Below, in pieces: positions 52,401 to 64,000 of a stretch of 64,000 nucleotides of DNA. The notes under the pieces are model-generated. The model saw nothing but the letters and a program-made list of their open reading frames with translations. It was not told where the DNA came from and ran no database searches. This stretch comes from Oreocharis arfaki (taxonomy: Eukaryota; Chordata; Aves; Passeriformes; Paramythiidae): contig VZRR01010414.1 of the NCBI GenBank assembly GCA_013398015.1, forward strand, positions 186,001 through 250,000, read 5' to 3'. The first letter of the stretch is position 1, and every line of letters begins with the position of its first letter. Position numbers and translations under genes: made by a program.

Positions 52401-53486
52401 GTCACTTTTTAATGAACTTACAAAAAGACATAACATGCCTTTTCACGCATTCTCAGTCACTGTCAAAATCTTTCTAATTTGATCCATGTTTGTGAACCCT
52501 CTCAGCGTGGATCACAGGTTACCATGTAAAGCAGTAACATGCCCATGTCCATTGAGAATGCTGTAACCACATCTGGTTAGAGAAATTTTCTGCCTCTTTT
52601 TTTAAAACTCTGGCTCTATTTTCTGTTATTACTAGTACTAGCACCAAGATTTTCTTCACATAAATCAAAACAATTGTTTTAGTTAGACAAAAGGAATGTG
52701 TTTCATTTTGGGTCAGTTCACTGTTCTGAAAATTACTGCTAATTTTTCAGTTAAGTCACCAAAACAAAATGAGGTATTCACACAGTTCTAATAAGTACCT
52801 CACTGCCATGCTGGAAGGCTTAATTGAATTGGATTTGTGAAGCAACCTGAGAACTCCAGAAATGCTGACTAAGGCTCACTTACGCCACTTCCTTTCCTAC
52901 ATCCCCCTTCATTGACAGGACTATGTCTGTCTCATCACCTCCCTGGCACTCAACTGTGCACCAAGGAACAGTAAGAACTGGTCTGCTTGGGCTTCCTATA
53001 GTCCAGCTCTGGTTATCAAGGCTGATGGAATGCAACACAAAGGTCTGACACAAAACCAATAAAATATTCCTATTAAAGAACAAATTAAGTATAACAAATT
53101 CAGCATCCATTTGTACCTTTGCCTGTTCATCTCAAAAGCTTGAGCCTCAAATCCTTGGGCATGAAAAGTTTGTCTACTCAGGTTCCGTTTTGAACTAAAA
53201 ACCTTGCCAAACTTGTCATTTCCAATAAAGTTGAAGATCCCCAGGCACTGGCCAGGGTTGCTGACGTCTGAGGGACTGTCACTGGCAGCGGTGTGTAGCA
53301 CAGCTCCCTTGCCGTGTGATCAAGGGCCATGCTTTTCATCCATGATAAAATGCAACAAAATAAAAGGCCTGTAAAAAAATCCAGGAGTGTTTTGAAGATC
53401 AGAGAAGAATGTCAGTATCCAGCTGCATGCTTTGCATGTTTGGATACACGGGAGACTGCCACAGACAACTTCAATGGTATAAAAGG
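46412..53486. other. Non-coding DNA, nothing recognised
   Basis: Seven kilobases without a recognised repeat or gene. The 158-codon plus-strand frame at 46,894-47,370 has no domain or codon pattern that sets it apart from chance. GC-richer patches lie at 47,400-47,660, 49,370-49,830 and 50,550-50,880, with overlapping frames on both strands. The stretch around 51,590-51,760 is AT-rich and unique-looking. Confidence 0.5.
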
Positions 53487-53800
53487 ATGGGCTGAGTGGT
53501 CAGGCTCAAGGTTAGAGAAAGTGGCTGGCAGCCAGGCACCAGTGGGCTTCCTCAGGAGGGCTGGTGCTTTTATAAATGATCTGGATGCAGGAATTCAACG
53601 TACATTGGGTAAGTTCGACAACAATTCTAAACAAGGAGAAGCTGTGGATTCCTTTGAAGGTAGAGAGGTCATACAGAGAGACCTGGATAGACCAGAGGGC
53701 TGTGCAATCACCACCTGTATGAAATTTAATGAGAGCAAGAGCAGGACTCCGTACCTGGGACCACTAACCTTGGTTACACACAGTCCCAGCTGGAGCTCTG
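53487..53800 (+). mobile_element. CR1 LINE fragment, end of the reverse-transcriptase domain
   Basis: Translation of the long plus-strand frame here contains FINDLDAGIQ, EGREVIQRDLDR and MKFNESK in the order found in CR1 ORF2. In intact CR1 the first is followed about 10 residues later by the catalytic FADD box of the reverse transcriptase. Here that position reads FDNN, so the metal-binding aspartates are lost. The LHLG-like motif that follows is also changed (YLGP). The frame stays open for 186 codons from 53,329, but the first part (about 53,329-53,480) does not resemble CR1. The element is 5'-truncated and lacks the CR1 3' UTR, because similarity stops near 53,800. It is a dead, old copy and not a gene. 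Confidence 0.8.
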
Positions 53801-54060
53801 CTGGAATAGGGCTGGTCTCCAGCACAGTCATGTCTGGTTCCTTCAGCTTCAGACCTGCTGCCGACCTACGGGCTGGCTCTGTGCTGTGACTTCAGACCTG
53901 CCTGGTCATCAGGGACTTGTCTGATGGTCTGGACTCTGGGCCCACCCTGGCACACTCTGTCAGGTGCTCTGGGGTGGGTGCTGTCCTGCCAGCTCTGTTA
54001 TCCACCAGCTCCTCATCCTGCATGGAGCAGCCAGCCCCTGCTATCCCCTGAGAAGGTATT
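53801..54060. other. GC-rich block next to the CR1 fragment, possible LTR remnant
   Basis: A C/T/G-rich stretch with words such as TGACTTCAGACCTGCC and GGACTTGTCTGATGGTC, which loosely resemble avian ERVK-type LTRs that I remember. It begins where CR1 similarity ends, so an insertion or recombination joint near 53,800 is plausible. No TATA box or polyadenylation signal fixes the identity. Confidence 0.3.
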
Positions 54061-57000
54061 TGTACCCTTATATGATTTGGTTCTACTCCATGTCAGTAAA
54101 AGACTGATGTTTAGCTTTTCTGCCCTTGATAATTCATGGTTAAGTTTATGACCTCCATTTAGGAGGGATGGAAATTGTATCTTCAGGACCGGTTTAGGTA
54201 CAAAATCCCAGCTTTTTTCAGTTCAGAGCGCAAGCTGGTGATTCAGCTGAAGCACTAGTTTGGGGATAAAAAGGGCATCCAAAGTCATCTGCTTCTTATC
54301 TCCACTACTCTTTAGGGTGGTGAACTAATTGTAAGAAAAGAAAACATTAATTGGTGACTGGTAAATCTGCCCTTTGCTGTCCTGCAGAGAGTTGGCTGCA
54401 GCCATCCAGGCCTGTGACAGCTCTCGCCTGGATTATTCCTTATTCGTGCCAGGGTAAGAAGCTCAGTCACAGCAGCTTTGATGGGGATGAGAGATGGCAG
54501 ACAGTTATGAGGTAGGACAAGCCAAGGGGAGCCTATTATGTCCACACTGCAGTTTGTTCTGATTAGTCACAGCCAGCTCTACAACAGGGCTTTGATGCTG
54601 CTGGTAACAGGTACACGTGGGGGCATTTATCCATCACCTCCTCAGAGCCAGCCCCAGGAACAGATGTGAGCACGCTGCACCCTGAGGGCTGTCCCGAGTC
54701 TCGCCAACATGCAGCCTTCCCAGATTCTGAGAGCTGCTCTCCTAAGGAAGGAGAGCCTAATATACAGGGTTGCACTGATTTGGGAAAGCCTGGATGGTTT
54801 TTTGCTCTGAAAGCAAATTAGTTTTGCCTCTTTTTTTGTTGTTGTTTTTCAGTTATTTGAACTCTTACCAGTATGTTTGGAGGTTTTTATGAAGTTACTA
54901 GAAAACAAATGTTCTTGTGCCTTCAGCAGTCAAAAAACCCACAAAAATTTTATTGCCAAAGACAGGGGAAAAATTGCTCTGTCTTGTTTGTCAACCTCTA
55001 CCCCAGACACTGAGGTTTTTTTCATAAAACTTTCCATCGCATTAAAAGCTATTTTCTCTCCAAAGTTTGATGATAAAATGTTCATGCACTTTGTTCAATG
55101 GTAAATTTCACAGTATCTCCTACCATCTGCTTCACTGCAAAAGATTTTCCCCTATGAAGACTAAATATATAAACACAGAAATGCAGATTTCATGTCAGCA
55201 AGTTCTTCTCCAGAGATTAGGAACTATTTGCATGAGCAGAGGCTGTGAGCTTGATTATATCTTAATATTGAACCGTCCCCAAATTGCTGGTTAAATAAAG
55301 ACAGACAAGACGCAGATAAACTCCAGGGGATTTTATTTATATAATGTATATAATTGAGATAACAGAATCTGAAGGAGCTGTAAGAATACAAATCTATGTA
55401 AATAAAGAAATCAGATCTATGCAAATAACTGACCTAGGGCACGAAGAAGGTTCTGGTTAAATGAAATGAACTGTTTGACCTGAAAGACCTTTTTTTGGAG
55501 AGTCAACACTTCCTTAAACTTTCATGTATAAGTCAACTTTTTAAAATAAAATACAAATCCCAAAACTTTATTGATCTGACAATATTTTCATCCAAAACTC
55601 TTTCAAGTTGATCCGAATTTTAACTTTTCTTTCCTTCCTCCCTACAGACCATTTATGTGCTCTGGTATCTTACTTATTTACTGGGAAACAACTTGCTGCT
55701 GGAATGAGAGGTGGAGTATTATGAGCTCAGTGCCCCTCACTCTCATGAAAATACTGAGGACTGTAATGTGCACACGAACTGAGTCAGTGCACAAGGGTAG
55801 AGCAGGGAAAATGTGATTTAGTCCCAGAAAGAAGCCTGGCTGACACAGACATACAGGATTTGTAGGAAGGCAAGTGTTGTCTTACCTGACCCTCAGCTGC
55901 AGAACCAGGTGCAGCTGATGTATGCTGAGCAAAAGAGGATAGTTTCAAAAACCATTCTGTTGGGATTGTTCAGGGTAGTAAAGTCTGGGATGTGTTCGCA
56001 GTACTAAAGCTCAAAAATGCACAAGCTGCACTGGCAGGAGAGAAAGAAATGATCTTTTTACCTATGAAACTACTCAGAAGTCATGAATGCTTGATAGAAT
56101 ATGTGGCACTTTTAAGGTAAGTGCTGTATTGAACTCTGTTTCTTTGGACAAAAATAACTTCTCAGTCTGAGAGACTTGCCATATGAATAGCTGCTACTTA
56201 CAGAATCTCTCCTGCTTTTCTACTTTGTCCTTTTGCTTAAGTGGTGACATTCAGCAGAGCTAAACAAGTCAAATCTCTTGCTCTGAGAGTATTCCAACTT
56301 TGATACATCTACATATTACAGGAACATGAGACTGTGGTCTTGGGGAAAGTTAATAAATATATTAGTCCATGTTTTAGGGAGCCCTGAGGAATGGTTATTG
56401 TGATTACCTGTGCTTGGAAACTTTCAGAGCTCTACTGCCACAAAAAACTACATCAGGTTGTTGGTTTTAAACTGCTTAAAAACAAAACTCATGGTTTAAG
56501 AACTCATTCAGGCAAATATTTGGCTTGAGTTGGTCAGGGAATAAGAAGCAGTAGTGATAACCACCACAGCCCATCCCCAGCACTGCATCGTGTGGTTCTG
56601 CTGCCTGACTTTGCACTTTGTGCTAACTGATCTCTCTCCAAGGCTATGGAGCACTGCCTGGCCCTTAGAGGAAGCTCAGCTAATCTTGTCCCTTTTCGTA
56701 GTGCTACAGTGCTTTAGGAACCCGCAGAATCACACAAAATTCACTCTGAAGTCTCGTCTGTGTGCTCCAGAAAGTCACACGGAGGCAGAACCCAGAAACA
56801 TCCTTCCTCTGCCTCCCCCACGACATCTAAGGGCTTATGGGGTAGAGGTCTGCATCTATCACTGCTGAAGGAGTGGCAGGAGATGAGCTGAATGCAATAT
56901 TTATCTCAGTATAATTAACACTCTGTTCCTAACAAGCACGTAGAAAGGAATAAAATACTGAACAACTCATCCCATCTGCCTGAGCCCCCCCAAACCAAAC

Positions 57001-57170
57001 TTCCACTGGCAAACGAAAAGCTGCTTAGTAGTGTATAGAGCATCTGGAAAAAACTTCTGTGCGTTTTCTGTTAACAAAACCTGCCTCTGAAGAGAAGCAA
57101 TGCCTGGATCACTAAACACTAAAGAGCACTAAAGTGCAAGATAGTTTTCATTCTCTGCAGGCACTCCACC
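54061..57170. other. Non-coding DNA, nothing recognised
   Basis: The GC-richer stretch 54,360-54,760 has minus-strand frames of 70-77 codons with no recognised domain. The rest is AT-rich with short frames. No exon or repeat family was recognised. Confidence 0.5.
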
Positions 57171-57186
57171 AAAAAAAAAAAAAAAA
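57171..57186. repeat. Poly-A run of 16
   Basis: A homopolymer followed by GAAAAAG. It could be a retroposon tail. The preceding 100 bases do not match a recognised element. Confidence 0.85.
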
Positions 57187-57752
57187 GAAAAAGATAGTAT
57201 TTTTCAGTGAAAGAGATAGTGGATTAAGAAAAAGAAGATAAGGAATGAAAGAAGTAAAAAAGTAAATAACAAAATTCCCATGTTGAGCTTTTGCAGACAA
57301 AGATAAGCATCTGAGGGCTTTCAGTGATAAGTATTTTCTATGGGCTGTTTTAAAAACACTAAATGCAGAGTCTTTTATGGTTATACCAATGTTTGGGAGA
57401 AGTACAAGGTATTGTTTTACGAATAACTGGATCTGAGAGGCTTGTGAACATTGCTGCTTGAGACAAAAAAAACACTGATACATTTTCCTCAGATTTTATC
57501 AGCTCTATTGCAGAAGTGATGAACTTGCAATGGAGCAAAGGGAGATTTTTCATTTCTAGGAGAAAAAAAATCATCTTTAACTTATAGCAATGTTCCTCAA
57601 AAACATTTCTCAGGTTAAAATCCACATCCTTCCATGGGAATTCTTTGGTGCTTCTGTGGTTTGGTGTGTGACTGTTTATACTTACGTTCACTCTTCTTTT
57701 TTTTGAGAGATGTAAACCTAATAATACTCATTTGCATTCACTCTGCTTTCAG

Positions 57753-57860
57753 GGTATCTTTTTCTTACTTTCACAACCACTTATTGGAATCCTGCGCAAC
57801 GATGGTTCTTACTTTGGTGGGAGGATCACTGAGGCCCTACATGAAAAATCAGAGCATCAG
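57753..57860 (+). other. Exon-like open segment, unidentified
   Basis: The segment is 108 bp (36 codons, phase 0 at both ends). It is preceded by CTCTGCTTTCAG, a good acceptor match, and followed by CAG|GTGATT, a fair donor match. The peptide includes PLIGILRNDGSYFGGRITEA and reads more like protein than neighbouring frames. It keeps two CpGs (GCGCAACG) in a CpG-poor area. I do not recognise the protein. A 36-codon open stretch is expected by chance fairly often, and no neighbouring exons were found, so this may be coincidence or a relic exon. Confidence 0.2.
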
Positions 57861-59582
57861 GTGATTTGGATTCCCCTATCCTTCATTCCTGTTCTAATAA
57901 TCTTGTATCCTTAGTTTTTTATCTGCTTCTCTGTGCTGTTCTGCACCAGCCAAACTTCCTACAGAAGTAACTTCAAAGTACCTGAGGGCTGATCCCGGAA
58001 CTGAGCTCCTGTTACACCACTGAGTCATGCACTCTTTTAATTTATACAAGCTGAATTAGCTCTGTTAGGGACTGGGGGAGGGAATAGCAAACAAACAATG
58101 CATTTCATCCTTCCAAGGAGCCTGAATCTATATTCATTCATATTCTACATTAATGGAGCCTGCTCAATTAATGAGGGGCAATTCCACACAGTGATTTTCT
58201 CAAATGTGCCCATCACTAGCTCTTTCACGTAACAAAAAAGAAAAGGAAGGATCATATGGTGATGCTGGTTAGCTCTTCTCAAAGTAAAATGCCTGTGGGG
58301 CAAGCACTTGTGGAGGTATTGCCACCTGCAGCTGAACAAACACAGGTAGCTGGGCTTCCAGGTCATGTCAAGTTCTGGCAGGGCAAAGTGTTGTAGCAGA
58401 CAGAGAAACTGAATTTTAAGGTAGAAAAATTGATTCCTAAAAGCCCTAAGTTTGTCTGACAGGAATGATTAATTTTGTTACTTTTTCTAAGCTTTTCACC
58501 ATTCCAGTGGTGTTTCTCATAATAATATCTCTTTAATAAATTTGCTGTTAGATAGTAAAAGTTACACACATGGTCCAGGAAAAGAAAAACAAACGAAAAG
58601 GGCAGGTCTTGCAGAACATTTAATTCCTGGAGAATCTAAGAAAGCAAGGAAACAATTTTCTTTCATTAAAATATATTACAAAGACTTGCAACAAGCACTC
58701 AAAGTCCAATAAATTTAAAGTCTGAGAAGGAGAAATGAGTTTTAGAGGCTACAGGGGATACCCCCCCTAAACAAAATCTGCTTTTCAGCCTACATGCTGA
58801 AACTTTGTTTGACTGCTCAATTTTCCCCTGAGCTGCTGGGAGAAGAGCAAACCTAATTTGTATTGTGCTGGCTACCAGGGCTTCTGTTCACAGACCAGAC
58901 CTGCACACAGCAAAAATAAGGGAAGGCTCTGAGTGGGGTTTTATCTGCTTTGTTGGCACTTATCAGCTCTCAGGTAAAGCACTACAGACACTGCAACTTG
59001 CTCCTTCACACCTGCGTGATTTCCACCCTGCAACCAAGTGTGTTGTTTTTCACTGTACTCTCCTTCATGGGCACACAGTCACTGGACTCACACCCTGCTG
59101 AGACAGGTGACTCCTTATTTTTAGTCTGAATGTCTGTTTCCATTAAAAATGAAGGCAACGTGTACTCACATGTGTAAAATTTCTCAGTAAATTTGGGTGG
59201 TTATGAAAGTAACAACTTTCCAGGATGTGTTGATAGCTGCACATCAAACACTGGGAACGACGGAAGCACAGAGCTAACACAGTCGATGGCCCAGCCCGGA
59301 GTGCAGTGAGGAACCCACAACCCAGCACAGACAAAAGGCACCTGAAAGGTTGGGCACAGGTTGCATTAAATAAACAGGTTGGGTTAAATTCTGTGTGTTG
59401 CCTCAGAATTGCTCCTTGACACAACTCCCCAACTACAGATGCTCTTTAGCTGAGCTATGTTGAGAATTTAAATCCAAATCTCAAGGGTATCAGGTAGATT
59501 CAGATTCATTTATTTATGTCTTGATAAACAGTAAGTCTATTGATATGGAGGAAGCTGACCTCAGGTTTGGCTGGTTTAGATT
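57861..59582. other. Non-coding DNA, nothing recognised
   Basis: AT-rich with short overlapping frames on both strands. No domain and no repeat before the CR1 3' end. Confidence 0.5.
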
Positions 59583-59698
59583 TGCTCTGAGCAGCATGGT
59601 CTGACCTAGAAACTGACCCTGCTTTCAGCAAGAGGCTGGATTACATGAGTTCCTGAGATCCCTTCCTGCCCGAAACACCTTGTGGTCCTATGCTACTG
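59583..59698 (+). mobile_element. CR1 LINE 3' end
   Basis: The order TGCTCTGAGCAGCATGGTCT, ACTGACCCTGCTTTCAGCA, AGAGGCTGGATTACATGAGT, GATCCCTTCCTGCCCGA, then CCTATGCTACTG matches the end of CR1 elements, where GGTTGGACTAGATGA...GGTCCCTTCCAACC is followed by short ATTCTATG-type terminal repeats. The terminal octamers here are decayed. Only the last 120 bp or so are recognisable, which fits the usual 5' truncation. The preceding 100 bp may be older CR1 sequence. Confidence 0.7.
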
Positions 59699-62600
59699 GG
59701 GTTTGAGGAATCAAAATTATTTATGAATTCCACTTAAATTAAGTAAATAATTCTGCCTGGAAAATGGACAAAAGAATTTTCCAGTTTATATTAATATCAT
59801 ATTTTCAAAATTATTTCTTTGAAAAGCTTAAATTGCCTTACTCCTGTATTTTCTAAATGACAGTTCTTATTGCAAAACATATTCCTTCTATTTGCATGTT
59901 TTTCCCAGTGAAGTTGAGGAATTTCTTCAGGATGTTGCTCTATTGCTTTGAGTAAGGTCTTTACATTTCACAGTAGCAACCTGAAACCAGCAGCTCTCAG
60001 GCTGCCGAGGGAGAATGTAAAGGAAGCCCTGGTGACACGACAGAAGCAGCAAGATATTATTTTCTGTTTAAATTCTTAGGAAGTGCTTTGAATGAAACAT
60101 AGATTTCTCTTTCTAAGTTCAAAAAGCAATTCTTAACTACATCTCAGCCCTGGAATGCTTTTCTCTGCCATTCTGAGGTTAGCTGCAAACAACAAAAAAA
60201 AAAAATGAGTGACAGTTGTACAAAGCCTTACACAACCTCATTTTCCTCTAAATACAAAACCTGCTTTCTGTTTTGCTGTTCCAAAGCATCTAAATTACTT
60301 TTTTGAGACTTCAAATGAATTCACCCCAGCATTGAAATTTCAGCCTCAAATAGTAAGATTTTAAGAAAATTAGAAAGATTCAAGTGAAAAAATAGACAAA
60401 GACTTTATTGCAGATTTCTTGAAGACAAAACATACAGTTCCCAAATCAATAGAGCTCTCCAGCTCTGAGCATGAGCACACTCCTGACTGGCACAAATATT
60501 AAAAACAGATGAATACTGTCATTGAAGTATCTGTTTGTGTTTTTAAGGTCCATAGGATACTTGCATCTTCTCTTTATTACAGGAGGAAAATCTGTAAGTT
60601 ACACAGATTCTTTTTGGTGCCTTTAAGAAGTAAAAGTGCCCTAGGAATTGTTAGTGTGACTTACTCCTCATGAATTATCACTCGAACAGAAGAAGGCTGT
60701 AGGTTACTTGGAAAAAGATGGGGAAATACTTCAAATAATGTCCTAAATAGGTACCATCAAAGCTAGCTTTTTGTTTTGTATCTTGTACAGCTGGATGCTA
60801 ATCACACAAGCAGATGTAAATCTTTAGTAAATTCTCTGAAATCTGTTAAAATATTTATCTTGGTATGATTTAGAAAAGTCCATTTCTTGAAGTGTACACT
60901 TCTCCTTTTTTCACCTGGGGAAGTTTTTCACCTACATGTAGAAACTGCTACTTTATTCTGAAAAGAAAAATCTATTTTTTATTTAAAGATTTCTTTGGCA
61001 GAAGAGAAACTCAGTTGTAGAGTTGCTCTTAGAATCCTGTGGGAAATAAAAGAACAGAATATGCTGAAGGGTGGTTGGGGGGAAGGAAAGGAAATGTCTT
61101 CAGATATGTGCCACTATATTATTCTGATCTATGGAGGCCTTTCAGAGTGTAATGCAATGCAATTTATTTTAGGTGGCACAGCACCCCCAGAAGGCACAAT
61201 TTTGAACTGAGAGATGTCAAATTTGGGAGGGGAAGCATAAAGAGCCTAGCAGGGAACTGCTGCTTGCTTCTGGCACGTGCTTATATAAAAATCCATTGGC
61301 TGTGAATAATACTGGATTTGGAAGCAAGGCAGAGAGAAGTGTGCAATAAAAGGTGAAACAGTGCACTGATTTTTTGTGCTCTTTTCACACTTCTCTGTGT
61401 GTAGTCATGTTAGGAGACTGCAATTGATGTAAATAATTGTTGTAATGAACATAAGGATTAATGCTACTAAACAGAGTCTTTCTGAATTCTAGGCGTGTCT
61501 GAATACCAAAGCCTGCTCATATTAGGAAGAGAATTAAAAGAGGTTCTTTTCAATAATCACCTAGCCCTTCAGTGAATAATCAGAAGGAGCAATGCACACT
61601 GTTTAAAATTAATAGCCTTAACTCACTTTCCTTGGAGGAAACTAAAACCCAGCAGGAAATTCAGGATGATATGCAATTTGTATGCATAAAACCATGTACA
61701 TAAAGGCTGGATAAACATCTTTAGCTTGGATCACCCTGAAGTCCACAATGCCCCTAGTGCCTACAAAAAGGGAGCTGCACATTTGTTCCGCATGGCGTGG
61801 CAGTCAATCTTTAAGACCTATTTAACTTTATACTTTTTTATACCTTCTGCCTTCTAGGACAAGCTCAAAAATTCATGCAGTAGAAGATATTTTGGATTTT
61901 CAGATAAGCAAGCCATTTAGTGCCTGAAACATCTCTGCATTATAGGTCAATAGGAACTCTTTAGTCAGCTTTTTCCATTTTCTGTGTACAGAGGAAATTT
62001 CAAAACATGTCACTCAGCCCAAGAAACAAGCTGATGCTCAGACTAGTTATTTTTAAATTTGGGTCTTCACAAACAGAATATCTAACAGACTTCTTAATTT
62101 GTTATGCCACTCACTGGCTTTAAATCTACAGCACCATTTAGCAACAAGACCAGTTTTGCTGTCAGTCTTGCTGCCTGCTGTGTTGTACCACTACCTGCAA
62201 CCTGCAGTACTTGATGACAGCCTGTATGTTTAAACTAGAAGCAGCTTCAATTATAGTTTAAGCAAACTCAGGGGGTTTTGATCTAGTGCATTAGAATGCT
62301 TACATCTGTTTTCCTACCTACCACACAGGAGCTGAGGAGTTGTAGGTTTCTATATCGCTCTGATTTGATTCCACACAAACAGGAAGTCCTGCATTTCTAA
62401 CACAGGGAAGATGTGGGACTTAGAGCTACATGGTAAAACCATAACAGTAGGTGAGTTCTAGCCCTCACTTTCTAGAATGTATTTTAGGCTACCCATGAGA
62501 AATTCTCTCTTATGGTCAAATAGGTCTTGGACTGCTCAGATTAATATGCCTGTACTGGAACCATTGTGACACCGCCAATAACTACCTGAAATTGGAGCCT

Positions 62601-64000
62601 AAGGTGTTGAGAGCACCTTAAAATTGTGACTCCGTATGCCCCAACTTGGCCTCATTATTCACTGCAAACTCCAAAACAGAGACACAAGCCTACCAATGTC
62701 TCTGTCTGCCTATGTCCTTCTGTTCAGAAAACACTGAGTACTGCCTCAGTGAACACTATGTGGAAAGCATTAAAGTTGGTTTGCAGCTTTCATTCTTTTC
62801 CATTTGTCTTTTCTGATGAAATATCCTGTTTCTACTCAACAATTTCCACAAGTACCATACTCAGCCTCAAAGTCTCTGAATGCCTTGCTGTTTGAAAGAC
62901 TTTAAGTTCTACAACTGTGAAAAGTGATAAAAAGGTTTTCTATTATCTGCCTCCTTCAGCAGCCCCTTTTTTCCCCTCCACTTTCTATTTAATGTAACTT
63001 AACACACTTACTCAGAACTCCTTCTTTCCAAGTTATGGCATAAATTTAATAGATGCAGAAATCATGCAGCTTACATTGCATATGCCCTATACCCTTTCTC
63101 TAAAATCGTTTTGCCTACTCCCATTGTCAATGGTTTGGAGCGAGGGCAAACACCCTCTAACTTCACTATGCCAGCCAAGTGAGCTCCCACCCTAGGCTCT
63201 CTCCACTGCAATAAGGCAGCACATGTCGTTAAGAGGAAAATGCAGGGAATGGCTGAGAAGCTGGTTGCCAGGAAGAACAAAACAAAAACTGAAGGCAATA
63301 TATTTGGCAGGTAAGTTTGAAAGAAGTCTGAAAGAGAAAATAGAAATAGAAAATCTAATAGAAAAGGAAATATGGAATGATAGACCAAAGAAAGCAGCAG
63401 AAATCAAGAACCTGACAAAGAGATCTGGGAAGTCAGTATGTTAAACCTGAAGTATTTGCTGCATACCTAATATTCTTACAGTATTCTAGATGCAGTCCAG
63501 TACTGATCATTCCTATTTCTTTGATTCTTCCAATTATTTTATTTCTTTGGCTTTTACATTCTTTCTACCAAGCAGGGCTTATCGTTTTACCCTGAGCTCA
63601 TCCTTCTCTTTTACAAGCCAAAACCTCAGAAAACCAAGTTGGTATCTGGTGCAATGAATTATTTTGGTGTTACCAGCACAGCAAAGGACCACCACCCATA
63701 CTCATCCAGTCTCCTGTGTACTCCACAGGAGTGACAGCAGCCTGAAGCCTTCGGGTGGGAACAAACAGACCAACCAACACTGCCCTGAAAAGAATTTCAG
63801 CTACAGATGCAGTCTGCAAAGTGAAATCTCAAACTTTATGGCTCTAAAAACCACCTGCAAAGAAAACTTAGCATAGAAAGGAAGAAATCTTGATTATTTC
63901 TTCCAATGGCAAAATCTAAATATAAGTAGTTCAAAAAAGCCAGGCTTTTTTTAAGTGTATGTCAAACTCCAACAATACAGGCTCCCTGCAACAATGCTAT
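59699..64000. other. Non-coding AT-rich DNA to the window end
   Basis: No frame above about 105 codons and no domain. The plus-strand frame at 63,223-63,444 is Lys/Glu-rich because the DNA is purine-rich. A short stem with 7-bp arms occurs at 62,600-62,620. No further repeat family, exon or RNA gene was recognised. Confidence 0.5.

Noticed and set aside
54312..54775. Minus-strand frames with protein-like stretches considered as a relic LINE or exon
   Set aside because: I could not match them to any LINE family motif or protein, and there are no consistent splice signals.
62600..62620. 7-bp stem hairpin, possibly part of an old repeat
   Set aside because: Short, and the repeat resemblance was too weak to name.
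63223..63444. Lys/Glu-rich frame that could look like a coiled coil
   Set aside because: Explained by purine-rich DNA. No heptad pattern was convincing and no gene context exists.
1..64000. tRNA, rRNA, CRISPR arrays, bacterial operons or phage modules
   Set aside because: No tRNA B-box with a matching A-box, no rRNA-like stretch, no regularly spaced repeats of CRISPR length and no operon-like gene packing were seen.

Overview
The window looks like vertebrate nuclear DNA, most likely from a bird and probably a songbird. It is AT-leaning and CpG-poor, has no dense gene structure, and carries few interspersed repeats. The repeats I recognise are avian: three fragments of the CR1 LINE, one LTR of the ERVL type common in passerines, and a second TATA-containing LTR-like block. 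The taxon call rests on remembered repeat consensus sequences, not on a search. There is no sign of bacterial or phage gene organisation, CRISPR, rRNA or tRNA.

No complete protein-coding gene is supported. Most open frames are short and overlap on both strands, as chance frames do. The longest (53,329-53,889, plus strand) is open mainly because it crosses a decayed CR1 reverse-transcriptase fragment. The window is best read as intergenic or deep intronic DNA. The only exon-like candidates are weak. One is a 108-bp, phase-preserving open segment at 57,753-57,860 with an acceptor-like and a donor-like flank. The other is a small CpG-rich block at about 29,560-29,850 that ends in a good donor sequence.

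Layout: 1-32,880 is mostly unique AT-rich sequence with simple repeats (4.7, 5.8, 10.4, 17.3, 20.7, 21.6, 26.7 and 28.7 kb), GC-richer patches at 7.2-8.1 and 13.6-15.5 kb, the CpG block at 29.6 kb, and short ancient sauropsid-type repeat remnants at 25.1, 26.1 and 30.2 kb. An LTR-like block with a TATA box lies at about 32.9-33.2 kb. A minus-strand CR1 fragment is at 34.7 kb. Two direct copies of a 96-bp sequence, 88/96 identical by hand count and not assigned to a family, lie at 38.94 and 40.42 kb. The ERVL-type LTR is at 44.95-45.21 kb, a TC microsatellite at 46.39 kb, the CR1 reverse-transcriptase fragment at 53.5-53.8 kb followed by an unassigned GC-rich block, the exon-like segment at 57.75 kb, and a CR1 3' end at 59.6-59.7 kb.

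No cooperating gene system can be described. The recognised elements are independent, decayed insertions. I found no convincing undescribed biological system. The items most worth checking are the CpG block, the 108-bp exon-like segment, the LTR promoter palindrome and the paired 96-bp repeat.
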